From: Benincasa hispida
Lineage: Eukaryota; Streptophyta; Magnoliopsida; Cucurbitales; Cucurbitaceae
Direction of reading: 5' to 3'
NCBI RefSeq assembly: GCF_009727055.1
Contig: NC_052349.1
Coordinates: 48,838,085 to 48,902,084, forward strand
Length of the DNA: 64,000 nucleotides
The number at the start of each line of letters is the position of its first letter. Position 1 is the first letter of the stretch. The translations under genes were made by a program, and so were the position numbers. Shown here in pieces: positions 12,032-22,450 of the stretch. Under the pieces are notes generated by a model. That model was given only the letters and a program-made list of their open reading frames with translations, was not told where the DNA came from and did not search any database.

Positions 12032-12250
12032 CTAATAGTATAACTTACATTCATGTATCAATTTCTTCTTTTGTTTCACGTTGTAGTCCTCATGGAATTG
12101 TTTACATGCTAAGAAATTAACAATGTTAGCATACCATGGTAGAAAGTCATCAATTTTCAACACGACTTCGTCAGGAAAGCATGCATTGATGTTAGACTGT
12201 ATGTGATAACTTCTAAATTTTCTAGACGAGATAAAAAGGTGGTCGGCCAC
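12032..12250 (-). pseudogene. At1 RNase H end and integrase linker
   Basis: Minus-strand frame beginning MADHLFISSRKF and continuing with FPDEVVLKIDDFLPWYANI, FLACKQFHEDY and LIHECKLYY. This aligns block by block with At2 at 22400-22610 ([33 protein letters not shown]). It is the end of RNase H and the connector to the integrase zinc finger. About 110 bp between this and the integrase piece contain further decayed pol. Confidence 0.75.
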
Positions 12251-12716
12251 CTTATTCTCTTTTCCTTTTTTGTCAACAATCTATGTATCAAATTCTTGTA
12301 ATAACAAAATACATCGAATCAATCTAGGTTTTGCATCCTTCTTTGGTATCAGGTATTTAATTACAGAATGATCAATATAGATGATGATTTTCGATCCCAA
12401 TAGATAGGCTCAAACTTTTTATACTGCAAATACCATGGTCGGCAATCTCTTATCAGTAGTTATATAACTAATTTGTTGTCATACTGGCATATGCGATTGA
12501 ATGCAAAATCCTTTCCTTGCACTGAACTATTGCAACGCCCATCACATAGTCACTGGCGTTGCACATCGGTTCAAAAGGAAACGACCAATTTGGTGCGATC
12601 AAAACAGGTGCAGTGACCAATGTTTGTTTTGTCTTCTCAAATGCTTGCAAATAGTGTTCGTTAAAAACATAAGATTTATTGATTTCAAGTAGCATACTCA
12701 ACGGTCACGCGATTTT
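12251..12716 (-). pseudogene. At1 RNase H
   Basis: Minus strand 12468-12701 reads LEINKSYVFNEHYLQAFEK, then VLIAPNWSFPFEPMCNASDY and HSIAYAS. It matches the N-terminal part of the Ty3/Gypsy RNase H. The first catalytic position, an Asp in the family block CDASDYA, is Asn here (CNASDY). The rest is frameshifted toward 12251. RNase H degrades the RNA of the RNA:DNA hybrid during reverse transcription; this copy is dead. Confidence 0.75.
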
Positions 12717-13552
12717 TTAGAAATCCTTAACGAATCTACTGTAAAAGCTCAGATGGCCTAGGAAACTTCTTAAGGTTTTCACATCCATTGGAGGGGGTAG
12801 TATTTCTGTAGCTTCAGCCTTGGCTTTATCCACTTCTAAGCCAACTTTAGATACCTTGTGTCCCAACACAATTCCTTCATTCATCACAAGATTGGTATCC
12901 TTGCATTTTTGTAAAACCTGCTCAAGGTTGGCTAAGCATGAATTGTAGGATTTTTTTAACACAGAGAAATCATCCATGAACATCTCCACCAATTACTCTA
13001 AGCAATCAGAAAAGATTGCCACCATACAACTCCCGGTGCATTGCATAACCCAAAAGGCATGCATCAAAAAGCAAATGTCCCATAAGGGAATGTAAATGTA
13101 GTTTTTTCTTGATCCTCAGAGGAAATCATTATTTTATTGTATCCGGAGTATTTGTCCAAGAAACAGAAATAATCATTTCCAGTCAATCTGTCAAGCATCT
13201 GATCAATGAATGGTAATGGGAAATGCTCCTTCTTGGTTTCTACGTTTAGCTTCCGATAATCCATACAAATCCTCCACCCAGTGACAGGTCGAGTGGGTAC
13301 CAATTCATTATTCTGGTTTGGGATTATAGTGATACCTCCCTTTTTTGGAACACACTGGACAGGACTTACCCATTTGCTATTAGAAATAGGGTAAATTATG
13401 CCTGAATCCATCCATTTAATGATTTTCTTTTTCACTACTTCTTTCATCGCAGGGTTGAGCCTATGGTGATGTTCAATTAAACCTTCTTTTCCTTCTTTCA
13501 TTCTGATTTTATGCATGCAATATGAGGTTGCTTTACAAGGGAGACCATCCAA
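12717..13552 (-). pseudogene. At1 reverse transcriptase
   Basis: Two minus-strand frames, 13064-13552 and 12717-12992, together cover most of an Athila-type RT: HHRLNPAMKEVV-like entry, WVSPVQCVPKKGG, GWRICMDYRKLN, HFPLPFIDQMLDRL, DYFCFLDKYSGYNKI, EKTTFTFPYGTFAF; then FMDDFSV with the catalytic DD, and LGHKVSKVGLEVDKAK. The two frames are separated by about 70 bp containing a stop and frameshift. The region N-terminal to RT (gag, protease) is absent, so the relic begins inside pol. Confidence 0.88.
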
Positions 13553-13690
13553 GAGGCTAGGAAATTGACATCATTTTTTTCTCATGACTTCAAAACTACT
13601 TTACAAGGCTTTGACTTGGATTCGAGGATGAATCCTTCAAAAGAAGGAGAGGAAGATATGAATCATTCAAACATAAAATTATTATTTACA
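13553..13690 (-). pseudogene. At1 5' boundary, unclear
   Basis: Upstream of the RT frame the similarity to Athila pol stops within about 130 bp. No gag, protease, LTR or primer-binding site follows on the minus strand. At1 is therefore truncated on this side as well; I cannot place the exact breakpoint. Confidence 0.4.
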
Positions 13691-14370
13691 TTTTATTTAA
13701 TAATTTTGATATAATTTTAGAATTTTTCTAATTTTTATCCTTTTTATGACTCTAAGTAGGGGTAATTTAGTCTTTTTATGTTGTATTAGGGTTTTTATTG
13801 GGAGGTTATTTAAGCCTTGTTATTAGGTTGTTTAATCAAATTACGATGAATTGAGTTTTAGCCTTTGTGCTTGTTTTCAAGATTAGCTAGAGAACTTCTT
13901 GAATTTGCAATTCGTTTGAGTTGCATGCCAAGAACATTCAAGTACAATCGATCATTCTTCTTATGGAGTGTTCGAACCTTGGGTGAGGAATTTGTTCTTT
14001 ATCTAAGATATTTGATCTTAAAGCAATCCGTGTATAACCTAAACCTTAGGGTTGAAATCATATTAATTTGAGGGTTTTAGTAATTGAGAATTAGGGGTTC
14101 TCATCCAAAAGGGTTTCTAATTCCAATTTGCTAGGGATTTCTTATAAAAAAAAATTAAAAAGAAGACATATAACCCTTTGACCAATCAAGTTATGCTAAG
14201 AATGTTACCATTTTATCATTTTTAATATGAATTAGTTTAAAAATTATCATTTAATTTAGTTACTAAGATTGATAAAAAAACGTAATATTATCATATATAA
14301 ATCTATAAATGTATAAGAGTAAACCTAAATATTTAAAATAAGGGACATTGTTTGAAATGGAAAAATGTTG
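13691..14370. other. AT-rich intergenic DNA, possible LTR remnant
   Basis: 13740-14130 has features of an LTR or untranslated leader (ATTAGGGTTTTTATTGGGAGG, a TTATTTAAG TATA-like string, then a run of short open segments), but there is no second copy in the window. A 68-codon frame at 13865-14071 has no recognisable domain. The remainder is A/T-rich with no gene signal. Confidence 0.3.
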
Positions 14371-14371
14371 A

Positions 14372-14470
14372 AAATATTTTTAAATATAGCAAAATGTCGT
14401 AATCTATCAATGATATCTATCAGTGTCTATCATTGATAGACAGTGACATTTTGTTATATTTATAAATATT
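14372..14470. mobile_element. MITE-like palindrome
   Basis: Outer arms at about 14372-14398 and 14445-14470 (AAATATAGCAAAATGTC against GACATTTTGTTATATTT) are inverted complements with a few mismatches. A perfect inner inverted repeat lies at 14403-14415 and 14428-14440 (TCTATCAATGATA / TATCATTGATAGA). The whole ~100-bp segment can fold into a hairpin and contains no coding capacity, as expected for a small non-autonomous DNA transposon. Target duplication was not resolved. Confidence 0.6.
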
Positions 14471-14855
14471 CTGTTTCATTTTATTACATTTAAAAACAAC
14501 TCTTGAAATAATAAGCATCAAAACTATATGGCAAATAATTGTGTAAAATTTAAAATTAAAAAAAACACACGCACACACAAAATTTTAAATTTGATTTGCA
14601 CATTTGTTTTATACTATGTATTTTATATTATAATGATCTATTTTGTATTTTATAAAAAAAATTTAAAAAAAATAAAATTAATTCTACAATGTTTATAAAT
14701 TAACTTGCATAGAAGGTGCAACATTTGACAAATACCAAGCCGCCCTTTTAATTGTCGTCCCACACACCAACTACGGATTACTAAAGCTGACGACATGACG
14801 GCTTTTAATTTTGTCTTCCCAAGTTCACTTTCTTTGACCTTTGACCTCACAATCT

Positions 14856-14856
<1 letters not shown>
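14471..14856. other. AT-rich non-coding stretch
   Basis: No gene seen. It contains a short CA-rich run near 14562-14580 and a run of poly-A/T tracts. Confidence 0.5.
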
Positions 14857-14896
<40 letters not shown>

Positions 14897-15075
14897 GCAA
14901 AGGTACAATCATTCATTACTTTATTTTAAATATATAGATTAAATTATAAGTTTATAGTCCAAGAAAGAATTTCAAAGTATATGTTTTTTAGTACGGAGTA
15001 GAGAGATTTGAACCACGAATCTCTTGATCTTTTAATTTCTTATATTGGATGTCCTTGACCAATTCGATTTTTTAA
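14857..15075 (-). mobile_element. SINE-like, tRNA-derived sequence with poly(A) tail
   Basis: On the minus strand a tRNA-like pol III promoter can be read: an A-box-like AATTGGTCAAGGA (complement of 15051-15063) and a B-box GGTTCAAATCTC (complement of 15003-15014), about 40 bp apart. A 39-nt T run at 14857-14895 would be the poly(A) tail at its 3' end. Structure and order fit a tRNA-derived SINE of about 200 bp. Both boxes are imperfect and I did not find a clean target duplication, so this is a moderate call. Confidence 0.42.
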
Positions 15076-15493
15076 AAAAATTAATTGATCTTAGAATATA
15101 AATTTGATTGTGTGTCTGATAAAACTATATAGATTTATATTTTTTGTTATTAAATATGTGAATTTTAAAATTTGTCAAAGTTTTGCAATTGAGTTTTTAA
15201 ATTTAAAAATTTAGAGACCAAATAAATAAAAAAACTAAAAATTTGTGGAAGAAATTCCTAACGTTATCTAGTAGATTTACCCTTTTTTTCTAGAGTTATG
15301 TTCGCTTTAGCCTAATATTTTTACCTATTATATATACTTATTTTTTTAAACTTTGGTTTTCTTGTTAGGGTCAATTTTGGTTAGAGATTGAATAAGCTTA
15401 TAATCCAAATATCTCTAGTGCCTTTTGTTAGGTTTCAAATATCAAACAAATTGCAATGCACGTGAATATATTTTTTTGGAACATTAATTAAGC
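15076..15493. other. AT-rich non-coding stretch
   Basis: Poly-A/T tracts and short repeats; no open reading frame, RNA gene or element boundary that I can support. Confidence 0.5.
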
Positions 15494-15550
15494 TTTGTTT
15501 GGTAATTATTTTTAGTTTTTGAAAATAAAATCTATAAACACCGCTTCCAT
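15494..15550 (+). repeat. Rep1, left part of a split dispersed repeat
   Basis: TTTGGTAATTATTTTTAG...GAAAATAAAATCTATAAACACC resembles one end of a dispersed repeat I recall as common in cucurbits. Its continuation is found 30 kb away at 45555-45707. Joining 15550 to 45560 gives a continuous copy of that repeat through the word CTTCCACCT, with the last bases of the left part (TCCAT) and first of the right (TCCAC) forming the duplicated target site of Co4. Confidence 0.55.
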
Positions 15551-15926
15551 TGTTATAATTGGAAGATAAATTCAAGATATATTGAATTTGGAATCAAATA
15601 AGTCTAGGTGATCTAATCAAATCAAATCCTAACTAATCTAGGATAAGGAAAGATTAAGCTCGTCCGAATCCCGAGAGGAAAAGATAAACTTCATATAAGT
15701 AAACTTCATGTCATTCTCTCTGTAAATGCATTATTATAACTTCATATGAGGTGTATTCATATAGTTCTTAATCTAAAACTTAATATAAACTTCATCTAGA
15801 GCTTAAACTTTCCCCTATTCTAGAGTTATTTATCTCTGACTTTGACATGAAAGTCATTTTTCTTTATTTTTCAGGTATTCTCTTTCCCAAATTACAAATT
15901 TATCGTTGTTGTCACGTGAAAGTCAT
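15551..15926 (+). repeat. Co4 solo LTR, left segment
   Basis: Starts TGTTATAATTGG and, after removing Tg1, continues at 45520-45554 to end GGCATCAACA: total 411 bp, with TG...CA ends and a 5-bp flanking repeat TCCAT (15546-15550) / TCCAC (45555-45559). No internal region is present, so it is a solo LTR. Superfamily is not certain; the TGTTA start and length suit Copia. Confidence 0.65.
15922..15926. repeat. Target-site duplication of Tg1, left copy (GTCAT)
   Basis: GTCAT directly precedes the LTR start TGTTGAAT at 15927. The identical GTCAT is at 45515-45519, directly after the other LTR end. Confidence 0.93.
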
Positions 15927-16211
15927 TGTTGAATAAGAAATTTTGGACCAATCACAAATTGTCACGTCACTTACTAAATTAATGATAAAATTCTAAATCA
16001 TTAAATTTGGGGCCAATTATGAATTGACATGTGTCCCAAATTGAAGTTGAAGACAAATTCTGATGACGCCACGTTGTTTCATCATGACCATTGAATCAAA
16101 TAAGATTAATTTGACCCAAATGTCTAAAGAAGCCCAAGTCCAACTAATCAGGTTCAAAGGCCAGGCCCATGGACCAACCAAGCCCAAGCTACGAGGCTCA
16201 CCAGAGAACTC

Positions 16212-16219
16212 TATAAATA
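16212..16219 (+). promoter_or_regulatory. TATA box, Tg1 5' LTR
   Basis: TATAAATA in the context CTCTATAAATAGAGGAGC, matched by TATAAATA at 44913-44920 in the 3' LTR. The best core-promoter candidate of the family. Confidence 0.65.
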
Positions 16220-16642
16220 GAGGAGCTCTCTCAATTGTGAACGTCAGCAATTCTATAATTTAGAGAGCCCTGAAAGAATTATTCCAACAATCAGAAGACT
16301 CCTAGACTCTTGAAGCCGCACACTTCTTGAAGACACAAGTCTCCTGAAGATACAAGGACTCTTCTGAGACTTCAACTTCATGAAAATTACGTGCTTCGCT
16401 TATTCAAGTCTAGCGTACGCATTCTACTGAGAGAGAATCAGAGGATCAAGTACAAGAGATCGAACCACTTCGCATCAACATCAACATTAACACAAGTTCA
16501 ACTCCACGAAATAAGTTTCTTTGGAAGTCTTGTGTGAACACTAATCATCCAAGAAGATCAACAAACCAAAAGGTCGATCATCTAAGAAGATCAACGAGTC
16601 GAAAGGTCAATCATCTAAGAAGATTATCAAACCCAAAGGTCG

Positions 16643-16647
16643 ATCAT
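16643..16647. repeat. Target-site duplication of At2, left copy (ATCAT)
   Basis: ATCAT precedes the At2 LTR start TGATAACTTG at 16648. The matching ATCAT is at 35820-35824, and removing everything between restores the Tg1 LTR array (GGTCG-ATCAT-CCAAGAAG). Confidence 0.9.
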
Positions 16648-18323
16648 TGATAACTTGTAGAAATACAAGTTATTACAGCTCAAATACGTAAAACAATGAG
16701 AGAAAGCGATTGTAAAATAAGCAATATCATGTCAAAAAGCACTAAACTGAAAGGAATTGCAATCGCAAGCGTCCATGCATAAAAGCAGTTAATTTATTTA
16801 TTTCGTGCAGGAAAAATGCGATGGCACAAGTGAAATTGCGATCCAAAGAAACAAGGCGTCAGCGCACTTGAAGATTGCGATCGCAAGTCATGCAATCGTA
16901 TGCGATTATGAGAAGTTCCTTAAAAAGGTGGCCGCATAAAGATTGCGCATCAAGGTGACAGCATAATAAATCATGATGGGACGGAAAGCAGATAACTGTC
17001 GAATCCGAATTTAGTTGACAAGCCGTTAAAGTCACACTATAGCAAGTACACTCAACTTTCGGTGACCATTAATCGGTGCATCAAAGCAAGAGAATTAATA
17101 CCGCCCATCATTGCAATCATTAGAAAGGAAGGCTACCTCACCTTGAGCTTTATAAATACCGAAGGCCACCGTTGTAAAAGGGGTTAACAATTTAGAAAGG
17201 GAAGCAGTTAGTCTGTTATCGTACAGACTCATACTTATACTTAGAGGACAGAGATGAACAAAGAGACAAGGAAACCGAGAGATCATTCCCGGACAGATTG
17301 AGAGACTGCCAGGAAGCATTACAAAGGAGAGAGTGCCAACACTTGTGAGAGCAAGAATACACATCTAGAGCAGAGTTGGAGCGAAAAATAACAGTGTAAA
17401 AGGCCACGAGAAGCAACACATTGCTTATCGGGCTTCTTATCTCAATTTCATTTGTTATTTTGTATTCAGTACTTTATTTACAGAAAATGGAAATTTCATT
17501 TCAATCTATGTTCAATCTCTCCATACTTCACATGAGTAGCTAAATTTCTGAATGGATTGAGAAGTACTTAGCTAGCATGACTTAAGATTTACATTTTATG
17601 CGATCATCTTGTCTTATGTATGCATGATTCATCCTTTAGATATACTTGAGAGAGTAGTCTAAAGATAGAATCTAGACTTGAAAGAGTCAGATTAGAATCT
17701 ATGCTTGAGAGAGTCAGATTAGAATCGCATAAGCAAGAAATAGAAACTTAGACATAAGTTTTATTGCTATTTACACATCGCATGTGCCCTAGAAATAGGA
17801 ATGATTGTATGCGGTCACCTTGTTTTATATGTGCATCATTCATCATCCCATAAGACAAGAGTAGAGGCTTAGACATAAGTCCTATCGATTGTTTCGTATA
17901 CATATCGCATGTGCCCTAGAAATAGGAATTATGGAATTCTGCATTGAGAAATGACGTGTTGTTATTTGTGTGTAGCATGACCGCATAACTTGTGCATAAT
18001 CTTAGGAAATGTTAGCTAAACCCTGTTTCAACCTCTTCATCGCATACTCATTGTAACTCTACGCTTTCATCAACTCTGCGTTCAACTCCATCGCATAGGA
18101 AAAATTCGTACTCAAACACTACCCACTACATTATTTACCATCGCAATAGAATCAAAGAGTCTTATCGCATATTTACTTAGTAGTCCCTGTGTTCGACCTT
18201 GGACTTACCAGGAAACCTAAGAAGGCTTATACTTGGGTCTTATTAGGGAAACTTGCATGTTCACTGCATAACACACATCACCGCAAACTCACACCATAAC
18301 ACATCACAAAATTACATTCATCA
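16648..18323 (+). repeat. At2 5' LTR
   Basis: TGATAACTTGTAGAAATAC start, ATTACATTCATCA end; matched along its length by 34130-35791. TATA box TATAAATA at 17151-17158. Rich in GCGAT strings. Minus-strand frames at 17095-17419 lie wholly in the LTR, are not conserved in the other copy, and are not genes. Confidence 0.93.
17151..17158 (+). promoter_or_regulatory. TATA box, At2 5' LTR
   Basis: TATAAATA, conserved at 34634-34641 in the 3' LTR, roughly 500 bp into the LTR. Confidence 0.6.
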
Positions 18324-18329
18324 AGTTTT

Positions 18330-18347
18330 TGGCGCCGTTGCTGGGGA
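18330..18347 (+). promoter_or_regulatory. At2 primer-binding site (tRNA-Asp type)
   Basis: TGGCGCCGTTGCTGGGGA begins six bases after the LTR end. It differs by one base from TGGCGCCGTTGCCGGGGA, the site reported for Athila/Tat Gypsy elements (complement of tRNA-Asp). It supports the Athila assignment and the plus orientation. Confidence 0.9.
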
Positions 18348-18450
18348 CTATGGTACATATTGCACTAACAGTAAACCTCTTTGATTTTCTTTATAGCTTT
18401 CCACCTTTGTGCAGTGCCAATCCTTCAATAAGGGAAGAAGTAGGCATCGC

Positions 18451-19720
18451 ATGAGCGAAGGACACGCTTCTGAGCCCAACTACGACCTAGAGATCGAAAG
18501 AAAATTCCAAAGAAGATAGAGAAAAAACCACCACCAACAACAAGGAAGAACTCCCAGAATGGCGGAACAACCGGAAGAACGAGTCGCGAATGCAAAAAAC
18601 ATAATGGAAAATCCTATCCTCCTGGCGAATGACCACAATAGACCCATCTGGGACTATACGTCACCTAACTTGTATGATTTCTCCCCAGGAATCATGAGGT
18701 CAGCTTTGAACGGATCAAAGTTTGAGATGAAGCCGGTTATGTTACAAATGATCCAGATAGCCGGATAGTTTGATGGACGGCGTGGCAAGGATCTGCCCGC
18801 CCATCTCTAGAGATTCATTGAAATTTATAACACTTTTGTGTTCCCGAATATCTCCTATGATGAAGTTTGACTCACACTATTTCCATTTTCATTATGTGAT
18901 AAAGCAAGGAAATGGGCATACTCCCTCGAACAAGGGGAGATAACTTTATGGGAATAGGTTGTCGAGAAGTTCATGAAGAAGTATTTCCCTCCTACAGAAA
19001 ATGCCAGAAGAAAGAAGTTAATCAAAAATTTTGAACAAGAAGAAGACGAATCACTCAGCGACACGTGGGCGAGGTTTAAGAGATTAGTGCGAGATTGTCC
19101 GCACAATGGATTGCCAGACTGCCTCCAGATGGAAATTTTCTACCATGGATTAAATCCTGCGTCGCAAACAGCTGCCAATGCGGTAGCAGCAGGCGGTCTA
19201 CTAAATAATACTTATGATGAGGCTAAAAACATTCTTGATCGCATATCAAAGAATCATGAAGATTGGCAAGAGAGCGATTAATGAGTAAAACCTCGAGAAG
19301 GTAAAGCAAATAATGGTGCCATCGCATCTTTGTAGAATTAAATGAATGCGATGATAAATTTGTTACAGGGCATCGCAATCAACAATCCTAGAACGCAAAG
19401 AGGGTAAGTCAACGCAATAGAACAGGCAAGCACTAGCTATGCTACATGTGGAGAACCGCATCCGATTGAAGAGTGTCCACAGAACCCGCAGTAAATCTAC
19501 TTTGTCAAGAAAAACCCTTTCTCAAATACATACAACCCCGGGTGGAGAAACCACCCAATTTTGCTTGGAAAAATAACCAACAACAAGGATATCAACCTAT
19601 GGTGCAAAAAGAAGGACCACAAGGATTTTTCCAACGAACTAACGATCAACAGCAACAACAAGCCAATAGCTCTCAAGCACCGCCATCATTCTCTCTAGGG
19701 AACCTATTAAAATAGTACAT
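18451..19720 (+). pseudogene. At2 gag (capsid/nucleocapsid), with premature stops
   Basis: The ATG at 18451 starts MSEGHASEPNYDLEIERKF and the frame continues through stops at 18517, 18766, 18808, 18868, 18955 and later. The capsid-type gag domain spans about 18820-19270 (FPFSLCDKARKWAYSLEQG, then KYFPPTENARRKKL, FEQEEDESLSDTWARFKRL, FYHGLN). A nucleocapsid zinc knuckle lies at 19438-19476: CGEPHPIEEC keeps Cys-His-Cys, but the expected first Cys is Tyr. The Athila signature NTYNPGWRNHPNF follows at about 19525-19565. Gag forms the particle that packages the RNA. All pieces stay in the frame of the 18451 start, except that a shifted frame gives the longest open stretch at 19473-19715. Confidence 0.88.
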
Positions 19721-20276
19721 TGAAAAGAATGAGACGGTTCTCCAGAACTAGGCGGCTTCCATCCACAATCTAGAAATCCAATAGGACAGATTGCGGGAGA
19801 GCTAAAAAATAGACCGCAAGGGACGCTGCCGAGCTTAACTGAGCTCCCACGTAACCCAGAGAACATAGGGAAAGAGCACTACCAAGCAGTTACCCTATGC
19901 AGTGGAAAGACGATGGTGGAAGAAAGGAAGGAATCTAGCAGGACTACGATGGAATCAAAGAAACCGTTGACGCAAAATGAATCAGAAGAGCCCGAGATGA
20001 TGGAACCTGAAGTTGCATCCACCTCTAAGCTCTGAACCACGGAACAATGAAGGTACAGCTACCACCATTCCTGCACAGACTGAAAAAGAAGCAAAATGAT
20101 GAAGGTCAGTATCATCACTTACATGAAATATTAAAACAACTACACATCAACATTCCATTTATAGAAGTGATAGAGAAAATGTCGAAATACGCCAAGTTTG
20201 TTAAGGACATGGTGTCAAAGAAAAGAAGCACAGGAAAGTTTGCTATGGTGGCATTAATGCAAAAATCAAACACTAT
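19721..20276 (+). pseudogene. At2 gag-protease linker
   Basis: The same frame continues, low in motif content: a Q/N-rich then charged segment (20047-20180: FLHRLKKKQNDEGQYHHLHE, then LKQLHINIPFIEVIEKMSKY, and AKFVKDMVSKKR). This block precedes the protease in Athila polyproteins. Stops occur before 20047. No separate function assigned. Confidence 0.7.
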
Positions 20277-20610
20277 AATCCCACCGAAGATGCACGAACC
20301 AGGAAGCTTTACGATACCTGGTTCAATTGGAGGGATCTACATCAGTCAAGCACTATGCGATCTTGGAGCTAGTATAAATTTAATGCCACTTTCAATCTTC
20401 AAATAATTGAATGTGGGATAGATGACATCCATGACGGTGACTCTCTAGCTTACAGACAGGTCCCTAGTACATGCTGAAGGAAAGTTGAAGGATGTCTTGG
20501 TCACAATCGATAAATTCATTCTACCAGCAGACTTCATCATTCTAGATTATGAGGCGGACAAAGACGTGCCAATCATATTGGGATGACCATTTTTTTCTAC
20601 TGGTCGTGCT
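20277..20610 (+). pseudogene. At2 aspartic protease
   Basis: The retropepsin that cleaves the gag-pol polyprotein. Visible: GSFTIPGSIGG, then the active-site block CDLGASINLMPLSIF at 20356-20400, in which the catalytic Asp is in D-L-G-A-S. A later hydrophobic block FIILDYEADKDVPIILG and the start of a flap/terminal block (TGRAQIDVYKGEITM) follow. In-frame stops at 20404, 20419 (TAG), about 20446 and 20584 inactivate it. Confidence 0.85.
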
Positions 20611-21051
20611 CAAATTGATGTGTACAAAGGAGAGATCACGATGAACATCAATGGGAAGAAGCTCAAGTTTAACATCATCAAGGCGATGAAGTATCCAGAA
20701 GATGAAAACCTATCAGATTCTGACAGTGGACACAGTTGCGATGAAGAATTGAAGTCCGAGGAAGAAGATGAAGAAGAGGATGCGATAGCATCCGTAGAAA
20801 CCTGCCATGTAATCATGAACACAGTAAACAATGAAGACAAGTTGAATTTGAATGAAGAGAGAAAAACACAGAATCTTTCCTTTGAACAACCACCTACCTT
20901 GGAGCTGAAAACTCTGCCAAGTCATTTGAAATATGTTTTCCTTAGGCAAAACGAAACCTTTTCGATAATAATATCCCTTGCGCTACCAGAAGAACAAGAA
21001 AATGTGTTATTCAGCATCCTGAAGAAGTATATAAAAGAAATCGGGTGGCCG
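20611..21051 (+). pseudogene. At2 protease-RT connector
   Basis: Open from 20620 in frame with gag: GKKLKFNIIKAMKYPEDEN, a strongly acidic segment (SEEEDEEEDA near 20755-20790) and then LKTLPSHLKYVFL and ENVLFSILKKY, which lead into RT. The acidic spacer is a normal, poorly conserved part of these polyproteins. Confidence 0.75.
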
Positions 21052-21960
21052 CTAGCAGATATAAAAGGAATTAGCCCAACATACTGCATGCACAGCATTC
21101 GGCTCGAAGAAAATAAAAAAGGCTCCATCGAACCTCAATGCAGACTGAATCCTGTGATGAAGGAGGTTGTAAAAAAGGAGATCATTAAATTGTTGGACGC
21201 TGGTATAATATACCTTATCGCCGATAGCACGTGGGTTAGCCCCGTGCAATGCGTTCCCAAGAAGGGAGGAATGACGGTAGTCCCAAATGCAAACAACGAG
21301 TTAATACCTATGAAGACCGTCACTAGCTGGCAGATTTGTATGGACTACTGAAAGCTCAATGCGGCGACGAAGAAGGATCATTTCCCTTTACCTTTCATTG
21401 ATCAAATGCTAGACCGACTAGCAGGAAATGACTACTTTTATTTTCTTGATGGGTATGCAGGCTCCAACCAGATAATGATCGCACTAGAAGACCAAGAAAA
21501 GACCACATTCACCTGCCCATATGGAACGTTTTCTTTTCGCCGCATGCTGTTCAGATTATGCAATGCACCGAGCATGTTCCAGAGGTGCATGATGGCAATC
21601 TTCTTCAAGTATCTCGAGGATTCAGTAGAAATTTTTATGGACGATTTCTCAGTTTATGGGCAAACATATGAGGTCTATCTGAAAAACTTGGAGAGGATAA
21701 TAAAAAGATGCGAAGAGACCAATCTGGTGCTGAATTGAGAGAAATGCCATTTCATAGTTAACGAAGGAATTGTGCTCGGGCACAAGGTTTCAAATGAGGG
21801 GCTAGAGGTGGATAAAGCAAAAATTGAGGCCGTTGAAAAACTTCCACCTCCAGCAAAGTTGAAGGTTATAAGGAGTTTCTTGAGACATGCAGGATTCTAC
21901 CGTCAATTTGTGAAGAAATTCTCTAAGATAGATCGACCGTTGAGTGTGTTGCTAGAGGCT
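21052..21960 (+). pseudogene. At2 reverse transcriptase
   Basis: Motifs in order: SPTYCMHSIRLEE, LNPVMKEVVKKEIIKLLDAG, WVSPVQCVPKKGG, HFPLPFIDQMLDRLAGNDY, FLDGYAGSNQI, KTTFTCPYGTFSFRRM, NAPSMFQRCM, then the catalytic FMDDFS at 21634-21651 and NEGIVLGHKVSNEGLEVDK. Length and order are normal for Ty3/Gypsy. Only two stops interrupt it: TGA at 21349 (family Arg in DYRKLN) and TGA at 21736 (family Trp). The catalytic Asp pair is intact, so decay is through nonsense changes, not active-site loss. Confidence 0.93.
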
Positions 21961-22450
21961 AACAGAACTTTTGACTTTGATTCACAATGCCTCAACACAT
22001 TCAAAGTACTGAAGAACGCATTGATTATGACATCTATTTTGATCACACACGACTGGACAAAGCCATTCGAGCTGATGTGCGATGCCAACGGTTATGCGAT
22101 GGTGGCAGTATTAGCACAGAAGGAAAAGACAATGTTACACGCCATCGCATATGTGAGCAGAACATTGAACTCCGCCCAGGCAAACTACACTACCATAGAG
22201 AAGGAGCTTCTTGCGGTAATCTTTGCGATTGAGAAATTTAGATCTTAATTATTGGGATCCAAAGTTATAGTTCACACCGAAAACTCGACAATAAAATATT
22301 TAATGACCAAAAAAGATGCAAAGCCGAGGCTAATTAGATGGGTTCTGCCCCTCCAAGAATTTAACATGGAAATAATTGACTGCAAGGGAACGGAGAACCA
22401 GGTCGCTGACCACCTATCAAGATTAGAGAATCCGAATGTAAACCATATTC
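21961..22450 (+). pseudogene. At2 RNase H
   Basis: Ty3/Gypsy RNase H blocks: PFELMCDANGYAM (catalytic Asp at 22081-22083), TLNSAQANYTTIEKELLAV (catalytic Glu), then [11 protein letters not shown] and [11 protein letters not shown]. In the third block the usual HTDH Asp is Glu (GAA at 22279-22281), a change at a catalytic position. A TAA at 22246 breaks the frame. The next stretch, to about 22640, is the linker ([16 protein letters not shown]) before integrase. Confidence 0.9.

Larger units (their letters stand above)
15927..16647 (+). repeat. Tg1 5' LTR, part 1
   Basis: Collinear with the 3' LTR at 44647 onward (GACCAATCA-AAATTGTCACGTCA; CATCATGACC; AAGCCCAAG; CTCTATAAATAG). It ends inside a short tandem array of roughly 33-bp units (GATCATC-AAGAAGATCAAC-AG) where At2 inserted. 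The array resumes at 35825. A 77-codon minus frame and a 66-codon plus frame in this region are LTR sequence. Confidence 0.92.

Noticed and set aside
13865..14071. 68-codon plus frame as a small gene
   Set aside because: AT-rich context, no recognised motif; could be LTR leader sequence.
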